This document shows positions 34,836 to 43,258 of a stretch of 64,000 nt of DNA, piece by piece. The DNA is taken from contig CAZSXW010000006.1 in the NCBI GenBank assembly GCA_964610385.1, forward strand, positions 1 to 64,000, given 5' to 3'. The position numbers were made by a program, and so were the translations under genes. The notes under the pieces were generated by a model, which saw nothing but the letters and a program-made list of their open reading frames with translations, searched no databases and was not told the origin of the DNA. How positions within the stretch are numbered: position 1 is the first letter of the stretch; each line of letters starts with the position of its first letter. Source of the stretch: CAZBSE01 sp964610385. Lineage in GTDB: Bacteria; Actinomycetota; Humimicrobiia; Humimicrobiales; Humimicrobiaceae.

Positions 34836-36020
34836 GTGTATTTAAAGAAATTAGAATTAAAGGACTATAGAAATTACAGTGACGTAAGTTTAAATTTAGA
34901 TAAAAATACTATTCTCATATTAGGCAACAACGGCAACGGCAAAACAAACTTGCTGGAGTCAATATATTATTTATCTACAGGAAGGTCTCACAGGACGTAC
35001 ATCCAGGACGAGATAATCAGATGGGGAAGTGAGTACTCTATAATAAGGGCCCTGGTCGGATCTGAAAAGAACGATCAAAAGGATAATCTTATAGAAATTG
35101 AGCTGGGCAGAGATAATAATATTAAGATAAGAATTAATGGGATATACCATAGGAAAAAATCTGCTTTTATATCCATTCTTCCTTCAGTTATATTTTCTCC
35201 AGATGATCTGAAGATTATAAAATCAGGGCCTCTGGATAGAAGAAATTTTCTTGATTCAATACTTGATAGAATAGATAAGCAATATTACAGACAGAGGCTT
35301 CAGTATAACAAAATTCTTACTCAAAGAAACAGCCTGGTCAAAAGCATCAGTGGTGGGACCAAAAACGCTGCATTATCTACCCTGGAAGTTTGGAATGAAA
35401 ATATAATCAAATATGGTACTGGCATAATAGAGAAAAGAAGCAGTCTGCTGGCTGAATTCAGAAATGAGTTTAAAGGTTATATGAATGATTTTTTCAAAGG
35501 AGTAGAAGTAGACCTCTTTTATATATTCAGCTGGGATAGAGGAGAAGACTCTTATAACCAGGTAGTCAATAGCGGTGATGAAATTATAGAGAAAGACGGT
35601 CTTAGCGGAAGCGAGTTAAAGGATATATTCAGATTAAAATTAAAGCAAAGCCTGGAAAAAGACCTTCTGTATAAAACTACGACTGTCGGGCCGCATAGGG
35701 ATGATTTCATTATTTTACTGGATGGTAAGAATTTAAGATCCTTTGGCTCTCAGGGCCAGCAGAGAGCTGCTTCTATAAGTCTGAAGCTCTGCGAGTTGAA
35801 CGTCCTTGAGAAGAGGTTCAAGAGAAATCCGGTATTCCTTCTTGATGACGTATTTTCGGAACTTGACATCAGTAGAAGAAAAGTATTGGTAAAAGCCATA
35901 GGCAGCGGGTTTCAAACTTTTGTAACTACTACAAATATCAGTTACCTTGATAAACTGGACCTGGAGTTCGGGGATAAATTCTTAATAGAAGATAATAAAA
36001 TAGCGGTCATAGGCCTGTGA
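34836..36020 (+). CDS. recF: DNA replication and repair protein RecF
   Basis: A 394-residue SMC-like ATPase that loads recombination proteins at single-strand gaps. Visible are the N-terminal LKDYRNY, the Walker A GNNGNGKTN (about residues 31-39), the SHR motif, and near the C-terminus the signature-like FGSQGQQRA and Walker B PVFLLDDVFSELD. A GTG at 34836 is the start that fits family N-termini. Normally recF follows dnaN, but here the upstream neighbour is a divergent formate dehydrogenase operon, so dnaA and dnaN must lie elsewhere. Confidence 0.92.
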   Translation: MYLKKLELKDYRNYSDVSLNLDKNTILILGNNGNGKTNLLESIYYLSTGRSHRTYIQDEIIRWGSEYSIIRALVGSEKNDQKDNLIEIELGRDNNIKIRINGIYHRKKSAFISILPSVIFSPDDLKIIKSGPLDRRNFLDSILDRIDKQYYRQRLQYNKILTQRNSLVKSISGGTKNAALSTLEVWNENIIKYGTGIIEKRSSLLAEFRNEFKGYMNDFFKGVEVDLFYIFSWDRGEDSYNQVVNSGDEIIEKDGLSGSELKDIFRLKLKQSLEKDLLYKTTTVGPHRDDFIILLDGKNLRSFGSQGQQRAASISLKLCELNVLEKRFKRNPVFLLDDVFSELDISRRKVLVKAIGSGFQTFVTTTNISYLDKLDLEFGDKFLIEDNKIAVIGL

Positions 36021-36041
36021 CCGGGAGTGTATAATAGGACC

Positions 36042-36335
36042 ATGAAAAACTTCGAAGATATCGGCAGTATAATAGAAGGTATTATAAAAGATACGGATGT
36101 CAGACACAGATTAACCGAATCCAAGATTTTTATTCATTGGAGAGAGATCGTTGGTACTGAAATATCCAAGAAAGCGAAGCCTGAAAGGATAAGCAGGGGA
36201 ACGTTGTATGTATCTGTAACAACTTCCATATGGGCAAATGAACTAAGTCTTATGTCTGATAAACTTATTGAGAAAATCAATTCATTTATTGGTGGAGAAT
36301 TGGTTAAAAAGATAAGATTTAAGCAAAATCTTTAG
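36042..36335 (+). CDS. DUF721 protein, DciA-like helicase loader
   Basis: A 97-residue protein of the DUF721 family with a KH-like core (IFIHWREIVGTEISKKAKPERISRGTLYVSV...WANELS). DciA is the ancestral loader of the DnaB helicase in many bacteria. A GTG at 36027 in the same frame gives five extra residues; neither start has an ideal ribosome binding site, so the choice is open. It lies 6-21 bp after recF and before gyrB, an arrangement typical of Actinobacteria. Confidence 0.78.
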   Translation: MKNFEDIGSIIEGIIKDTDVRHRLTESKIFIHWREIVGTEISKKAKPERISRGTLYVSVTTSIWANELSLMSDKLIEKINSFIGGELVKKIRFKQNL

Positions 36336-36367
36336 CCCATTTTAGGCAAATTTATAGTGAAATATGG

Positions 36368-36486
36368 TATAATAATCGTATGCTAAAATAGTAGAATTAT
36401 AAGTCTTTTTTATAAAAAATATTTACATTTGAGTAAGAAAGGGTAATGGATTCCAAGATATTTTTATTGTCTTCTTGTTACCCTTT
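36368..36486 (+). promoter_or_regulatory. gyrB promoter and leader inverted repeat
   Basis: TATAAT at 36368-36373 preceded by TGG forms an extended -10 element without a good -35. About 65 bases further on, AAAGGGTAA (36438-36446) is the exact reverse complement of TTACCCTTT (36478-36486), with a 31-base loop, in the untranslated leader before gyrB. Supercoiling-sensitive gyrase promoters are commonly of this weak type. The leader stem may modulate expression. Confidence 0.45.
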
Positions 36487-36531
36487 AACAATATTCTAAA
36501 AAGTAAATTATACATTTAAGAGGGGATTTGT

Positions 36532-38436
36532 TTGAAAAAATCAAGTTATGATGCAAAGGATATAACAGTATTAGAGGGGCTTTCCGCCGTAAGAAAAAGA
36601 CCAAGTATGTATATAGGTTCGACCGGATCCAGGGGCCTGCACCATCTGATATACGAGGTGATAGATAACAGTATCGATGAAGCAATGGCCGGATTCTGTG
36701 ATAATGTACTGGTAGTATTAAATAAGGATAATTCAGTTATGGTTGTAGATGACGGGAGAGGGATACCGGTAAAAAAGGTTTCAAAATTTAATAAGACCGC
36801 AGTGGAAATAGTACTTACCAAGCTTCATGCTGGCGGTAAATTCGGTGGGTCCGGATATAAGGTATCGGGAGGACTGCATGGAGTGGGGGTTTCTGTGGTG
36901 AACGCCCTTTCGGAAAAATTGAGAGTAGAAGTAAGGAGAGACGGCTACATTTACAGACAGGATTATAAAAGAGGAAAACCGGTAAGTAGTCTTACCAAGG
37001 GTGAAAAAACTTCTTCTCATGGTACTGCGATCACTTTTTACCCTGATAAAGAAGTATTCGAGGATATAGATTATAAGTTTGAAATACTGGCAAGCAGGAT
37101 GAAGGAAATGGCTTTTCTTAATAAGGGGCTGAAGATTAATCTTCTGGATAAGAGGGGAGAACCTGAAAAGAAAGAGACATATCAGTACGGAGGAGGAATA
37201 GTTGATTTTGTGAAATACTTATGTGAGAAGAAGGATATTTTACATAAGAAAGTAATATACATAAAAAACAAGGTAGAAAACCACGAGGTAGAAATAGCAA
37301 TGCAGTATACCAATGGTTACTCGGAGAGTATTTTTTCATTTGCCAACAATATAAATACTACCGAGGGCGGTACACATCTCAGCGGTTTCAAGGGAGCAAT
37401 AACAAGAACCATAAATGATTATGCACGCAGCAATAATATACTCAAGGAAAAAGATGAAAACTTCCTGGGTGAGGATATCAGGGAAGGGCTTACTGCCATT
37501 ATCAGTGTAAAGTTAAAAAACCCTCAGTTTGAGGGGCAGACCAAGACCAAACTCGGGAACAGTGAAATAAAAGGTTTTGTGGAATCTACCTTAAATGCAA
37601 AACTTTCCGAATTTCTTGGAGAGAATCCCACAATAGGCAGGACCATAGTCGGAAAATGCATGGATGCGGCCAGGGCAAGAGCGGCTGCAAAAAAGGCAAA
37701 GGACCTTACCAGGAAAAAATCACTGCTGGAAGGCGGCTCACTTCCAGGGAAGCTTGCGGATTGCACAATCAATGACCCTAAGTATTCGGAACTGTTTTTG
37801 GTAGAGGGAGATTCTGCGGGGGGCAGTGCAAAGCAGGCAAGGGACAGAAGGTTTCAGGCCATACTGCCCCTAAAGGGCAAGATTTTAAATGTTGAAAAAG
37901 CCAGGTTGACCAAAATTTTAAGCAGTGAAGAGATCCAGGCAATAATAACTGCAATGGGTTCCGGAATCGGCGAAGATTTTAACATCCAGAATGCCAGATA
38001 CCATAAAGTCATAATTATGACGGATGCCGATGTAGATGGAGCGCATATAAGAACGCTAATCCTTACTTTCCTTTACAGGTATATGCCTAAATTAATAGAA
38101 GAAGGATATGTGTATATAGCCCAGCCGCCGCTTTACCAGGTCAAGAATGGCAAGGAAGTCTCTTACGCATATAGTGATAAGGAACTTAATAGTATAAAAA
38201 AGAAATATAAAAATGAAAAGATAACCGTGCAGCAGTATAAAGGACTGGGTGAAATGGACCCAGAGCAGTTGTGGGAAACGACTATGAATCCGGAGGAAAG
38301 AACACTTCTTAAGGTAGAGATCGAAGATGCATTGATTGCAGATGATGTGTTTTCCACCCTGATGGGAAGCAAAGTAGAACCCAGGAGAGAATTTATTGAG
38401 AAGAACGCCAAGGGTGTATCATTCATAGATATTTAA
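36532..38436 (+). CDS. gyrB: DNA gyrase subunit B
   Basis: A 634-residue ATPase subunit of gyrase. The GHKL ATPase domain shows EVIDNSIDEA, DDGRGIPV and GGLHGVGVSVVNALS; the TOPRIM domain shows EGDSAGGSA and TDADVDGAHI, with the C-terminal YKGLGEMDP. The TTG start at 36532 has AAGAGGGGA (36519-36527) upstream. It is followed 12 bp later by gyrA, so the two subunits are cotranscribed. No insertion or inteins are seen. Confidence 0.95.
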   Translation: MKKSSYDAKDITVLEGLSAVRKRPSMYIGSTGSRGLHHLIYEVIDNSIDEAMAGFCDNVLVVLNKDNSVMVVDDGRGIPVKKVSKFNKTAVEIVLTKLHAGGKFGGSGYKVSGGLHGVGVSVVNALSEKLRVEVRRDGYIYRQDYKRGKPVSSLTKGEKTSSHGTAITFYPDKEVFEDIDYKFEILASRMKEMAFLNKGLKINLLDKRGEPEKKETYQYGGGIVDFVKYLCEKKDILHKKVIYIKNKVENHEVEIAMQYTNGYSESIFSFANNINTTEGGTHLSGFKGAITRTINDYARSNNILKEKDENFLGEDIREGLTAIISVKLKNPQFEGQTKTKLGNSEIKGFVESTLNAKLSEFLGENPTIGRTIVGKCMDAARARAAAKKAKDLTRKKSLLEGGSLPGKLADCTINDPKYSELFLVEGDSAGGSAKQARDRRFQAILPLKGKILNVEKARLTKILSSEEIQAIITAMGSGIGEDFNIQNARYHKVIIMTDADVDGAHIRTLILTFLYRYMPKLIEEGYVYIAQPPLYQVKNGKEVSYAYSDKELNSIKKKYKNEKITVQQYKGLGEMDPEQLWETTMNPEERTLLKVEIEDALIADDVFSTLMGSKVEPRREFIEKNAKGVSFIDI

Positions 38437-38448
38437 TTGGGAGTATAA

Positions 38449-40881
38449 ATGGTATTCGAACTTAGAGGTAAAATAAAAAATATTGAGATCGAATCGGAGA
38501 TGCAGGATTCCTACCTTAGCTATGCCATGAGTGTTATTATAGGCAGGGCACTGCCGGATGTAAAAGATGGTCTCAAGCCGGTCCACCGGAGAATATTGTA
38601 TGCCATGTATGATATGGGCATCAAATCCAATATCCCTTATAAAAAGTGCGCCCGAATTGTGGGAGAGGTGCTTGGCAAATATCACCCCCACGGTGACACT
38701 GCGGTATATGATGCCATGGTACGTATGGCTCAGGATTTTTCCCAGCGTTATATTCTGGTAGACGGGCATGGAAATTTTGGTTCTGTTGACGGTGATAGTG
38801 CCGCAGCTATGAGATATACGGAAGCAAGGCTCTCTAAGATTGCTGAGGAGCTTCTGGTCGATATAGAAAAGGATACCATAGAGTTTGTCGACAATTTTGA
38901 CAGTTCACTAAAAGAGCCATCGAAACTGCCTTCAAAATTCCCAAATCTTTTAGTAAATGGATCTTCCGGTATTGCCGTGGGAATGGCTACCAATATCCCG
39001 CCTCATAACCTGGGAGAGATAATAGATGGGGTCATCCATTATATAGACGATCCTAAAGCTAAAGTCACCGATCTTATGAAGAATGTAAAGGGCCCTGATT
39101 TTCCTACCGGCGGTATCATAATGGGGATAGGAGGGATAAAAGAAGCATATGAGACCGGCAGGGGGCGTATAGTCATAAGAGGCAGGGTTCATCAAGAACA
39201 GCCCAGAAAAGGAAGAACCCAGATAATAATCACCGAACTCCCATACCAGGTAAATAAATCAAGATTTATTGAAAAAATAGCCGCGCTGGTCAGAGCTAAA
39301 AGGATAGAGGGTATTAGTGACCTGCGGGATGAATCAGATAAGAGCGGGATGAGAGTGGTAATTGAACTAAAAAGAGATTCAGTCCCGAACGTTATCATTA
39401 ATTCTTTGTACAAAAACACACAGCTTGAAGACACCTTTGGAATAATTATGCTGGCTCTTGTTGATGGTGTACCCAGGACTCTTAATTTACTGGGTCTGAT
39501 AGCAGAATATGCCAAACATAGATTTGATGTGGTAGTGAGGAGAACCAAATACGAATTAAAGAAAGCTGAAGAGCGGGATCATATCCTAAAAGGTCTTTTA
39601 ATAGCTCTAGATAATCTGGATGAGGTTATAAAGACCATAAAATCTTCAAAAGATGTACCTACGGCAAGAAAAAGATTGGTTAAGGATTTTAAACTCACTG
39701 TCATACAGGCACAGGCCATACTGGATTTGAAGTTACAGCGCTTGACCGGATTGGAAAGAGATAAGATAAAATTAGAACACAAACAGTTAATTGAAAAAAT
39801 AAAACAGTTAAAGAAGCTCCTCGGTAGTGATAAGTTGATATACGGAGTGATAAAAGATGAACTGTCTGAGATCAAAAAGAAATACGGCGATGATAGAAGG
39901 ACAGATATGACCACAGATATCTCTGATATCGAGATCGAGGATCTTATACCTGAAGAAGAAAATGTCATATCAATATCCCACTCGGGTTATATAAAAAGAG
40001 TACCTGTTACTACATATAGAAAGCAGGGAAGGGGCGGAAGAGGAGTAACCGGTACCAATCTCAAGGAAGACGATTTTGTCAAACACCTGTTTATAGCATC
40101 TACACATCATTATATTATGTTTTTCTCAAATCTGGGCAAGGTGTATAGATTAAAAGTTCATCAAATACCTACGGGAAGCAGGATGTCAAAAGGCAAGGCA
40201 ATCGTAAATCTGCTTCCCTTTAGACCCGGGGAGACTGTAACAGCCATAATCGCGGTAAGAGATTATGGAGATGATAAGTATTTGATAATGTCCACAAAGA
40301 AAGGAATAGTTAAAAAGACTCCCATTAAAGCTTATGACTCTTCCAGAAGAGACGGGATCATCGCCATGACCATAAAAGAAGGAGATGAATTGATAGGAGT
40401 AGAAAAGTCCAACGGCAGCGATGAAGTCATAATGGTTTCAAGAAATGCACAGGCTATAAGGTTCAGTGAAAAAGACTGCAGACCGATGGGTAGAACTTCG
40501 CAGGGAGTAAAGGGGATGAAGCTTGCCAGAGGAGATGAAGCCCTTTCTATGATGGTTGTAAAGGAGCTTGAAGGAGACCTTTTTGTGCTTACGGAGAATG
40601 GTTATGGGAAAAGAACGCAGCTGTCTGAGTATAAGACACAGAGAAGAGGGGGGGTTGGTCTAAGAACCTTAAAAATAACAGAAAAGAAAGGAAAAGTAGC
40701 CGGGGCAGGGATAATCAAGGATGAGCATGATGTAATGATAATTTCTGATACAGGATTACTGATAAGGATTCCCGCCAAGTCCATATCAAGGATAGGGAGA
40801 TCCACCCAGGGAGTTAAAGTCATTAATCTGGGAGAAGGAGCTAAAGTAGCATCTTATTCCATAGTTACTTCTGAAAGTTAA
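38449..40881 (+). CDS. gyrA: DNA gyrase subunit A
   Basis: An 810-residue breakage-reunion subunit. The catalytic Tyr123 lies in AAAMRYTEAR, and the quinolone-determining region reads YHPHGDTAVYDAM, with Thr84 and Asp88 at the usual resistance positions. The C-terminal beta-pinwheel contains a GyrA-box-like GRGGRG, which distinguishes gyrase from topoisomerase IV. It is second in the gyrBA operon. A run of small membrane genes and two tRNAs follows. Confidence 0.95.
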   Translation: MVFELRGKIKNIEIESEMQDSYLSYAMSVIIGRALPDVKDGLKPVHRRILYAMYDMGIKSNIPYKKCARIVGEVLGKYHPHGDTAVYDAMVRMAQDFSQRYILVDGHGNFGSVDGDSAAAMRYTEARLSKIAEELLVDIEKDTIEFVDNFDSSLKEPSKLPSKFPNLLVNGSSGIAVGMATNIPPHNLGEIIDGVIHYIDDPKAKVTDLMKNVKGPDFPTGGIIMGIGGIKEAYETGRGRIVIRGRVHQEQPRKGRTQIIITELPYQVNKSRFIEKIAALVRAKRIEGISDLRDESDKSGMRVVIELKRDSVPNVIINSLYKNTQLEDTFGIIMLALVDGVPRTLNLLGLIAEYAKHRFDVVVRRTKYELKKAEERDHILKGLLIALDNLDEVIKTIKSSKDVPTARKRLVKDFKLTVIQAQAILDLKLQRLTGLERDKIKLEHKQLIEKIKQLKKLLGSDKLIYGVIKDELSEIKKKYGDDRRTDMTTDISDIEIEDLIPEEENVISISHSGYIKRVPVTTYRKQGRGGRGVTGTNLKEDDFVKHLFIASTHHYIMFFSNLGKVYRLKVHQIPTGSRMSKGKAIVNLLPFRPGETVTAIIAVRDYGDDKYLIMSTKKGIVKKTPIKAYDSSRRDGIIAMTIKEGDELIGVEKSNGSDEVIMVSRNAQAIRFSEKDCRPMGRTSQGVKGMKLARGDEALSMMVVKELEGDLFVLTENGYGKRTQLSEYKTQRRGGVGLRTLKITEKKGKVAGAGIIKDEHDVMIISDTGLLIRIPAKSISRIGRSTQGVKVINLGEGAKVASYSIVTSES

Positions 40882-41007
40882 TAAAATGATTTAATTTAAT
40901 TTATTTTCTAAATCTGATATCATATTTTTCAATAGTGATGTTTTGATACAATCAATAGGTTTGCTTTAGAATATTAATAAAATATCAATTAAAAGGAGGA
41001 AAACTAA

Positions 41008-41397
41008 ATGGCAGTAAGTAAATCAGAGATTGATGCAGATTGTACCAAGAAGAGTTCTACTGGTATGGACCCAAAAGTGGCTGTATTACTCGCTTATCTT
41101 TTCAGTTGGGTCGGCGGATTGGTATTCTGGCTCATTGAAAAAGAAAACAAATTCGTTAAGTGGAATGCGCTTCAAGCACTTATCATAGGAATTATTGAAA
41201 TCGGATCTTTAATAATAATTTCTCTTCTCTTAGGCATGATTCCTTTTATTGGATGGTTTTTCTTTTCATGGCTGGGATGGTTAATTTTTGGTATTGCAAG
41301 AGTGCTCGCAATTGTAGCATTAATTATGGCATTTCAATGCAATACATTCAGGATCCCAGGTGTCTGTAAATTAACAGATAAGTACTTTAAGATGTAA
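41008..41397 (+). CDS. DUF4870-type small membrane protein
   Basis: A 129-residue protein with three hydrophobic segments. The pattern (VAVLLAYLFSWVGGLVFWLIEKENKFVKWNALQAL, here only partly cited by position 23-57) is that of the DUF4870/TIC20-like family, in which the loop residues F-x-x-WHALQA follow the first helix pair. Function unknown. A strong AAAAGGAGG precedes the start. It stands between gyrA and the DUF3566 gene. Confidence 0.75.
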   Translation: MAVSKSEIDADCTKKSSTGMDPKVAVLLAYLFSWVGGLVFWLIEKENKFVKWNALQALIIGIIEIGSLIIISLLLGMIPFIGWFFFSWLGWLIFGIARVLAIVALIMAFQCNTFRIPGVCKLTDKYFKM

Positions 41398-41412
41398 TAA
41401 ATAGATATTAGC

Positions 41413-41472
41413 AAGTCATAGATTTTAAAGTTTTGTGCTGTGAAATAGGGTATGACTTCAAGTAGTCTATGA
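41413..41472 (+). promoter_or_regulatory. Mutually exclusive stems before the DUF3566 gene
   Basis: AAGTCATA (41413-41420) can pair with TATGACTT (41451-41458). The overlapping TCATAGA (41416-41422) can instead pair with TCTATGA (41466-41472). The two stems exclude each other, the layout of an attenuator or an RNA switch, and they end 22 bases before the next start codon. Short stems in AT-rich DNA can arise by chance. Confidence 0.3.
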
Positions 41473-41494
41473 TGTATGCGTCCAAGGAGAAAAT

Positions 41495-41896
41495 ATGGAT
41501 GTTGAGAGGAAAGTATTAAGAAGCGTAAGCGAACTTTCTATGTTTAAGTACCTGCTGGTTTTCTATTTAATATTTTTTATTTTAACCGTTGTTCTGATGG
41601 GAATATTTGGGCTTATTGCCTGGTTGAGTGTTTCTGCTCTTGGCTTTGATATAAGCAGAGTTTTAGCAAGTCTGGGTCTCGGTAACTTCACCTTTAATAA
41701 CCTTAACCTCAGGGGCGGTGGGACCGCAGCTGTTCTTATATTTATAGGAAGCGGTCTGGTTGCTTCAGTGTTTTATGCTGCTGTCGGGACACTGGCTGTA
41801 TGGATAATGAATGTTGTTTTAAAAATCGTCGGCGGAGTGGAACTGAGATTCTTAATGAAAAAGGAAGAAGAGGCAAGCCCCAAGAAATCGAAGTAG
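41495..41896 (+). CDS. DUF3566 transmembrane protein
   Basis: A 133-residue protein with two long hydrophobic segments (about residues 18-45 and 80-112) separated by a Gly/Asn-rich loop, ending in a lysine-rich tail. The opening RKVLRSVSELSMFKYLLVFYL and overall layout are those of DUF3566, a family found next to gyrA in Actinobacteria. No function is established. It is the strongest single marker of actinobacterial gene order here, since it lies between gyrA and the tRNA-Ile/tRNA-Ala pair. Confidence 0.8.
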   Translation: MDVERKVLRSVSELSMFKYLLVFYLIFFILTVVLMGIFGLIAWLSVSALGFDISRVLASLGLGNFTFNNLNLRGGGTAAVLIFIGSGLVASVFYAAVGTLAVWIMNVVLKIVGGVELRFLMKKEEEASPKKSK

Positions 41897-41948
41897 GTAC
41901 GTTACTTTTTAAAATCGATTTAAAGTTATATACTGCCGTGTTTTCACC

Positions 41949-41977
41949 TTGACAAAAATATATTAAATTGTTATTTT
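41949..41977 (+). promoter_or_regulatory. Promoter of the tRNA-Ile/tRNA-Ala pair
   Basis: TTGACA at 41949-41954 and TATTTT at 41972-41977, separated by 17 bases, lie 23 bases upstream of tRNA-Ile. The perfect -35 and correct spacing fit a strong housekeeping promoter for the stable RNAs. Confidence 0.6.
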
Positions 41978-42000
41978 GACCTCTGTTAAAAATTCGGACA

Positions 42001-42077
42001 GGGCCTATAGCTCAGTTGGTTAGAGCGCATCCCTGATAAGGATGAGGCCTCTGGTTCGAGTCCAGATAGGCCCACCA
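42001..42077 (+). tRNA. tRNA-Ile (GAT)
   Basis: A 77-base cloverleaf. The acceptor arms GGGCCTA and TAGGCCC pair perfectly, the anticodon stem CATCC/GGATG encloses the loop CTGATAA with anticodon GAT, and the T-arm contains GGTTCGAGTCC. The 3' CCA is encoded. It is immediately followed by tRNA-Ala and is not part of an rRNA spacer. Confidence 0.97.
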
Positions 42078-42090
42078 GTTTACAGAATGT

Positions 42091-42166
42091 GGGGGTGTAG
42101 CTCAGCTGGGAGAGCGCCTGCCTTGCAAGCAGGAGGTCAGCGGTTCGATCCCGCTCATCTCCACCA
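42091..42166 (+). tRNA. tRNA-Ala (TGC)
   Basis: A 76-base cloverleaf with acceptor arms GGGGGTG and CATCTCC (two G-T pairs), anticodon stem CCTGC/GCAGG, loop CTTGCAA with anticodon TGC, T-loop GGTTCGATCC and an encoded CCA. It is 13 bases from tRNA-Ile and probably cotranscribed. Confidence 0.97.
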
Positions 42167-42183
42167 TAAGTATAGCCATTTTA

Positions 42184-42609
42184 TCAGGTCTTGGAAGCTA
42201 ATTTGTCCTGCATTATCAGCATATCCTTTAGGGTGATGGATTCAAATACATCATAAAATTGTCTGCTTGCCTTTTCCCATATCTTACGGGCCACGCAGTT
42301 TTTGGACCTGTAGCATATGTCGGGACTTTTGATGCATTCTGCAATATCAAGTGTTCCCTCTACGGCTTTTAAGATCTCGCTTAAATTTATTTTTTCGGGA
42401 GACCTTGCAAGGAAATATCCTCCATGAGAACCGCGTGTGGATTTGATAAGACCAGCGACCTTTAGCGGTATTATAAGCTGGCCGAGATATTTAAGAGATA
42501 TATCCTGTGAACTGCTGATATCCTTTAGAAGTACCGGGCCGGTATTATACCTGAAGGCTAACTCCAGCATCAATCTTGTACTGTATCTTCCTCTCGTGGA
42601 TAATTTCAT
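42184..42609 (-). CDS. Rrf2-family transcriptional regulator (IscR-like)
   Basis: A 141-residue winged-helix regulator beginning MKLSTRGRYSTRLMLELA, as Rrf2 proteins do. Three cysteines (CIKSPDICYRSKNC, about residues 92-105) match the cluster-binding triplet of IscR and related proteins, so it may sense Fe-S status or nitric oxide. A target is not evident; the Fe-S-rich genes of this window are elsewhere. It converges with the tRNA genes, 18 bases apart. Confidence 0.87.
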   Translation of the reverse strand: MKLSTRGRYSTRLMLELAFRYNTGPVLLKDISSSQDISLKYLGQLIIPLKVAGLIKSTRGSHGGYFLARSPEKINLSEILKAVEGTLDIAECIKSPDICYRSKNCVARKIWEKASRQFYDVFESITLKDMLIMQDKLASKT

Positions 42610-42770
42610 GTATTTATATTATCGTTATTCTTTTTTATTTTAATTATTATTATTGCTATCATATTAATAGAATTAATTTATTTTGTAAAATTTTGTTATT
42701 TATAACAAGTATACGGGCACTGCGATTTCTGTTAGAATGTTTAAATATTGACCGGGGAGATTATAGAAGA

Positions 42771-43256
42771 ATGGCTAATACATGGCTTGAAATATTTTTA
42801 GGCAAAATAGGGACATATATTTATATCTTTTTTTCCAGGTATTATTACTATATTATCCCATTAATAATGGCATACGGCATTTTTATGGCCTTGTCATCTT
42901 ATAATTTTAGGAGAATTGAAAAAAGAGTCGATCTGGAGATATTAAATCAGTCCAAAAAAATTTTAAAGGAAGTCCCGGATATCAATTATATAGATTTGGT
43001 TGAAAGAATAAAAATACTATGGAAAAAGATGGTAAAGACTTATTCTTTTTTCCCGTATATATCACAGGAGTCTGGTCTGTGGGTGAAAAAGACTGATCCA
43101 CTGGTAATAAGGGATACTATTATGCAGGATGAGAAAAAAATAAGGTTAGTCCTGGAAAGAAATGGCATTTACAATTTCCGGGAGAAATCGCTTGGACCGA
43201 GAAACCTGTATACAGAAAGTATCCACAGAATCACCAGGAGAAAAGATTTTAAGTGA
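42771..43256 (+). CDS. Small membrane-anchored protein of unknown function
   Basis: A 161-residue protein with an N-terminal hydrophobic segment (YYYYIIPLIMAYGIFMAL, about residues 22-40) and a basic, charged remainder that is mainly helical. The frame is open from 42576, but that part overlaps the divergent Rrf2 gene and is not gene-like; GGGGAGA at 42754-42760 supports the ATG at 42771. I do not recognise the family. It converges with the EIIC-like gene, 2 bases apart. Confidence 0.6.
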   Translation: MANTWLEIFLGKIGTYIYIFFSRYYYYIIPLIMAYGIFMALSSYNFRRIEKRVDLEILNQSKKILKEVPDINYIDLVERIKILWKKMVKTYSFFPYISQESGLWVKKTDPLVIRDTIMQDEKKIRLVLERNGIYNFREKSLGPRNLYTESIHRITRRKDFK

Positions 43257-43258
43257 TT

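Noticed and set aside
38567..38761. Frames antisense or out of frame within gyrA and gyrB
   Set aside because: They are shadows of strongly conserved genes with no initiation signals.
42001..42166. rRNA operon spacer (tRNA-Ile and tRNA-Ala are often found there)
   Set aside because: No 16S or 23S sequence flanks the pair; gyrA-side genes and an Rrf2 gene are next to it.
42576..42770. Longer N-terminal form of the protein at 42771
   Set aside because: The extension overlaps the start of the Rrf2 gene, has a base composition unlike coding DNA and lacks a ribosome binding site, whereas 42771 has one.
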